Of a DNA stretch of 16,763 nucleotides, positions 15,259 to 16,763 are shown piece after piece. The notes under the pieces were generated by a model, which was not told the DNA's origin, did no database searches, and saw only the letters and a program-made list of their open reading frames with translations. Origin of the DNA: CAG-103 sp048217285 (GTDB lineage Bacteria; Bacillota; Clostridia; Oscillospirales; Oscillospiraceae). The DNA lies in assembly GCA_048217285.1 (NCBI GenBank), contig DBFWVW010000049.1, positions 1-16,763 of the forward strand, in the 5' to 3' direction. A program made the position numbers and the translations under genes. Each line of letters opens with the position of its first letter. Within the stretch, counting starts at the first letter, position 1.

Positions 15259-15323
15259 GGTTCTTTACCCCATTTCAACAAAATCCACACATTTCTGCTA
15301 GTTTAAAAAACGAACTTTGTATA

Positions 15324-15352
15324 ATTCTACCCACATCCTCGGGACGTGTCAA
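15324..15352 (-). promoter_or_regulatory. SigA promoter of the surface-protein gene
   Basis: On the minus strand, TTGACA (15347-15352), 17-nt spacer and TAGAAT (15324-15329). Transcription would begin near 15317, giving a leader of about 59 nt. Confidence 0.82.
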
Positions 15353-15402
15353 TAAGATTTGTTCATTTTTCTGAGCACAAACACACCTCCCAACCGGGGA
15401 AA

Positions 15403-15436
15403 CAAAAAAAGCGGGCGGCGCTGATGCACCGCCCGC
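15403..15436 (-). terminator. Rho-independent terminator of the CHAP/membrane-protein operon
   Basis: GC-rich stem AGCGGGCGG/CCGCCCGCT (15410-15418 with 15429-15437), followed on the minus strand by seven T residues within 15404-15410. It lies about 30 nt past the stop at 15466. On the plus strand the following CTTCTT is much weaker. Confidence 0.82.
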
Positions 15437-15465
15437 TCTTCTTATTGTGAATTTACATGCAAGCT

Positions 15466-16038
15466 CTAAGAATTCGGATTCCTTCGGAAATGCCCGCCGC
15501 GTTCATTGCGGATCACATCGTCCAGCCGCTTGACCATGTCCCGCGGCATGTACTCTGTCAGCGCCGCCCAGATGGACGGCCGATACTGAAAAATGATCCG
15601 GTCACGGCCGATCCGCGCCACCTCGCCGCCGTTTTGGGGCGCATACTCCGCCGGGTCCAGCGAAAAGTACAAAAACGGCATGGACATATAGGAAAAGGAA
15701 TACCCATAAAACCCATATGTACGAATCTCGTCCCACCGAAGCGTAAAGCGTCCCCAGCGCGGACTCCGGCAGTGGATGCCTTCGGCATCAAAGCTGCAGC
15801 GCGTTAAAAGCCGACTAAAAACCTGCGGCTTATACGATAAAACGATCGACAAAACAGCGGGACAGGTCAACAGCAGAAAACATGGGATTGAAAATGACAG
15901 ATCAGGTGCATGAAATATCCAAATATCAAGCGCAATCAAAGAGATATAATACAATCCAAGACCAACCAAAATCAAATAAGTAATATAATTACCATAGAGT
16001 TTATGCCACTTTTGCTTTCTCATATAGCCCACCCCCAT
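15466..16038 (-). CDS. Two-pass membrane protein with a PH-like cytoplasmic domain, unknown
   Basis: 190 residues. Two hydrophobic segments (about 18-41 and 48-68) follow a basic N-terminus. The remainder is soluble, with the pattern FDAEGIHCRSPRWGRFTLRW-DEI that resembles bacterial PH-like or YcxB-like domains placed after a pair of membrane helices. No catalytic motif is seen. The start ATG (16038) overlaps the stop of the upstream CHAP gene as TAATG, so translation is probably coupled; an alternative ATG at 16023 also lacks a clear ribosome site. Coupling to a secreted cell-wall hydrolase suggests a helper, anchor or self-protection role, but nothing in the sequence proves one. Confidence 0.7.
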   Translation of the reverse strand: MGVGYMRKQKWHKLYGNYITYLILVGLGLYYISLIALDIWIFHAPDLSFSIPCFLLLTCPAVLSIVLSYKPQVFSRLLTRCSFDAEGIHCRSPRWGRFTLRWDEIRTYGFYGYSFSYMSMPFLYFSLDPAEYAPQNGGEVARIGRDRIIFQYRPSIWAALTEYMPRDMVKRLDDVIRNERGGHFRRNPNS

Positions 16039-16682
16039 TACGAAATCGAAATCACCGGGAGTGACGGCTCTACAGGTGTTGAAAGCATTGTCGAAATTAT
16101 TCGGTTCGTAGAGGAGTCATAGTTCGTGCCGATGTGCTTCCAGCCGTCCGCGCGGATGATATAACGGTAGATGTTTGTGCCGATGTCGATAAAATCCGGC
16201 TTAAACACCGCGCTGCCAAAGTCCGGGCGGATGACGCCCCAATACGGATTGTCAAAGCCGTTATATCTGACGTTTGTAACGTGGACGACTTTGCGCTGAC
16301 TGGCATAGTTCTGGTGCCAGGTACTGTAATCTGATTCATAGATCGCGACATGGCCAGCCGGGTTTTTACCGTTGCCGGTGTAGACCAGAATGTCGCCCTT
16401 CTGCGGCTGTACGTTTTGTAGTCTTTGCCAGCCGGCGGGGAGCGGCTCCTTCCACGCATAATCCTTGCCATCGCCGCCCGGAGAGGTCTGGCCGAGGTAC
16501 GAGTAGTAGGCAACAATCAGCGCCACGCACTCGCCGCTGCCGACGGTTTGTCCGTTCAGGCTTCTGACCCAGTTGATCGCATCATCCGCTGTTTTGCCGT
16601 TGGTCGCGGCAAAGGTTGCCGTCGGCAGCAGACAGACGATCAGGATCACGGCAAGCACAAGACTAATTGCACGTTTTTTCAT
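16038..16682 (-). CDS. Secreted CHAP-domain cysteine peptidase/amidase
   Basis: 214 residues with a clear signal peptide (MKKRAISLVLAVILIVCLLP, probable cut after TFA near 25). The CHAP (NlpC/P60-like) domain spans about 30-155: nucleophile C52 in GSGECVALIVAYY, H111 in AGHVAIYES, and a third polar residue, probably N125 in WHQNYAS; KGDILVYTG (95-103) is also typical. CHAP enzymes cut peptidoglycan cross-bridges or the amide bond to the stem peptide, here outside the membrane. About 60 further residues (YRYIIRADGWKHIGT) form a short C-terminal region of unknown role. The leader before 16682 has a purine-rich but non-canonical ribosome site. It is co-transcribed with the membrane protein downstream. 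No LPXTG or SLH anchor is present. Confidence 0.85.
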   Translation of the reverse strand: MKKRAISLVLAVILIVCLLPTATFAATNGKTADDAINWVRSLNGQTVGSGECVALIVAYYSYLGQTSPGGDGKDYAWKEPLPAGWQRLQNVQPQKGDILVYTGNGKNPAGHVAIYESDYSTWHQNYASQRKVVHVTNVRYNGFDNPYWGVIRPDFGSAVFKPDFIDIGTNIYRYIIRADGWKHIGTNYDSSTNRIISTMLSTPVEPSLPVISIS

Positions 16683-16720
16683 ACGTCATCTTCTTTCTAT
16701 GATATCTTTCTCTTTGCGGC

Positions 16721-16743
16721 ACACGTCTTCTGCAAGGACGTGT
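16721..16743 (-). other. Leader hairpin upstream of the CHAP gene
   Basis: ACACGTC (16721-16727) and GACGTGT (16737-16743) form a 7-bp stem with a 9-nt loop, in the presumed 5' leader. On the minus strand a TATAAT (16757-16762) lies just upstream as a possible -10; its -35 would be outside the window. On the plus strand the hairpin is followed by TTTATTT and might be a weak terminator for a neighbour. Confidence 0.4.
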
Positions 16744-16763
16744 TTATTTCGATTCAATTATAT

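Noticed and set aside
1..16763. CRISPR array, tRNA or rRNA genes, prophage or insertion sequence
   Set aside because: Looked for on both strands; no regularly spaced repeats, tRNA cloverleaf, rRNA-like sequence, transposase or integrase frame was found.

Overview
The window reads as chromosomal DNA from a high-GC, anaerobic Gram-positive bacterium of the Clostridia, most likely Oscillospiraceae (Oscillibacter/Flavonifractor-like). This is inferred, not searched: strong AGGAGG ribosome sites, SigA-type promoters, a Re-citrate synthase instead of an ordinary Si-citrate synthase, an NSS amino-acid transporter, and a short palindrome-rich intergenic repeat of a kind common in gut Firmicutes. Almost all of the first 13.7 kb is ordinary, well-formed metabolic, transport and regulatory sequence.

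Layout from the left. 1-2033 (-) is a large iron-sulfur flavoprotein of the GltD type that runs off the window; it is preceded by its probable TetR regulator (2086-2724, -) with a good promoter and candidate operator. 2882-4366 (-) is a sodium-coupled NSS amino-acid transporter with its own terminator. Just upstream lies a 66-residue single-pass membrane protein (4463-4663, -) with a near-consensus promoter; a perfect palindrome and a strong terminator separate it from the transporter. A palindromic intergenic repeat (about 4790-4944) follows. Next is a marR-MATE efflux operon (4948-6762, -), whose promoter carries a 26-bp near-perfect palindrome.

6931-12016 (+) is the clearest functional unit: Re-citrate synthase, a GntR/FCD regulator, a single-chain aconitase and an isocitrate dehydrogenase. 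The last three genes overlap end to start. Together they form the oxidative route from oxaloacetate and acetyl-CoA to 2-oxoglutarate, the precursor of glutamate. A 24-bp palindrome covers the -10 box and is the probable GntR site. Then come pyrC (12249-13478, +) and the start of carB (13530-13724, +), for pyrimidine and carbamoyl-phosphate synthesis.

At about 13724 the sequence breaks. carB stops after 64 of roughly 1070 codons, and in the opposite orientation a secreted DNRLRE/RHS-type surface protein (13690-15258, -) is cut in mid-domain at the same point. Two unrelated genes truncated tail to tail at one junction mean either a real rearrangement or a chimeric assembly. Right of the junction are the surface-protein fragment and a two-gene unit (15466-16682, -) encoding a secreted CHAP-domain hydrolase and a translationally coupled two-pass membrane protein. 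I see no rRNA, tRNA, CRISPR array, insertion sequence or integrase.
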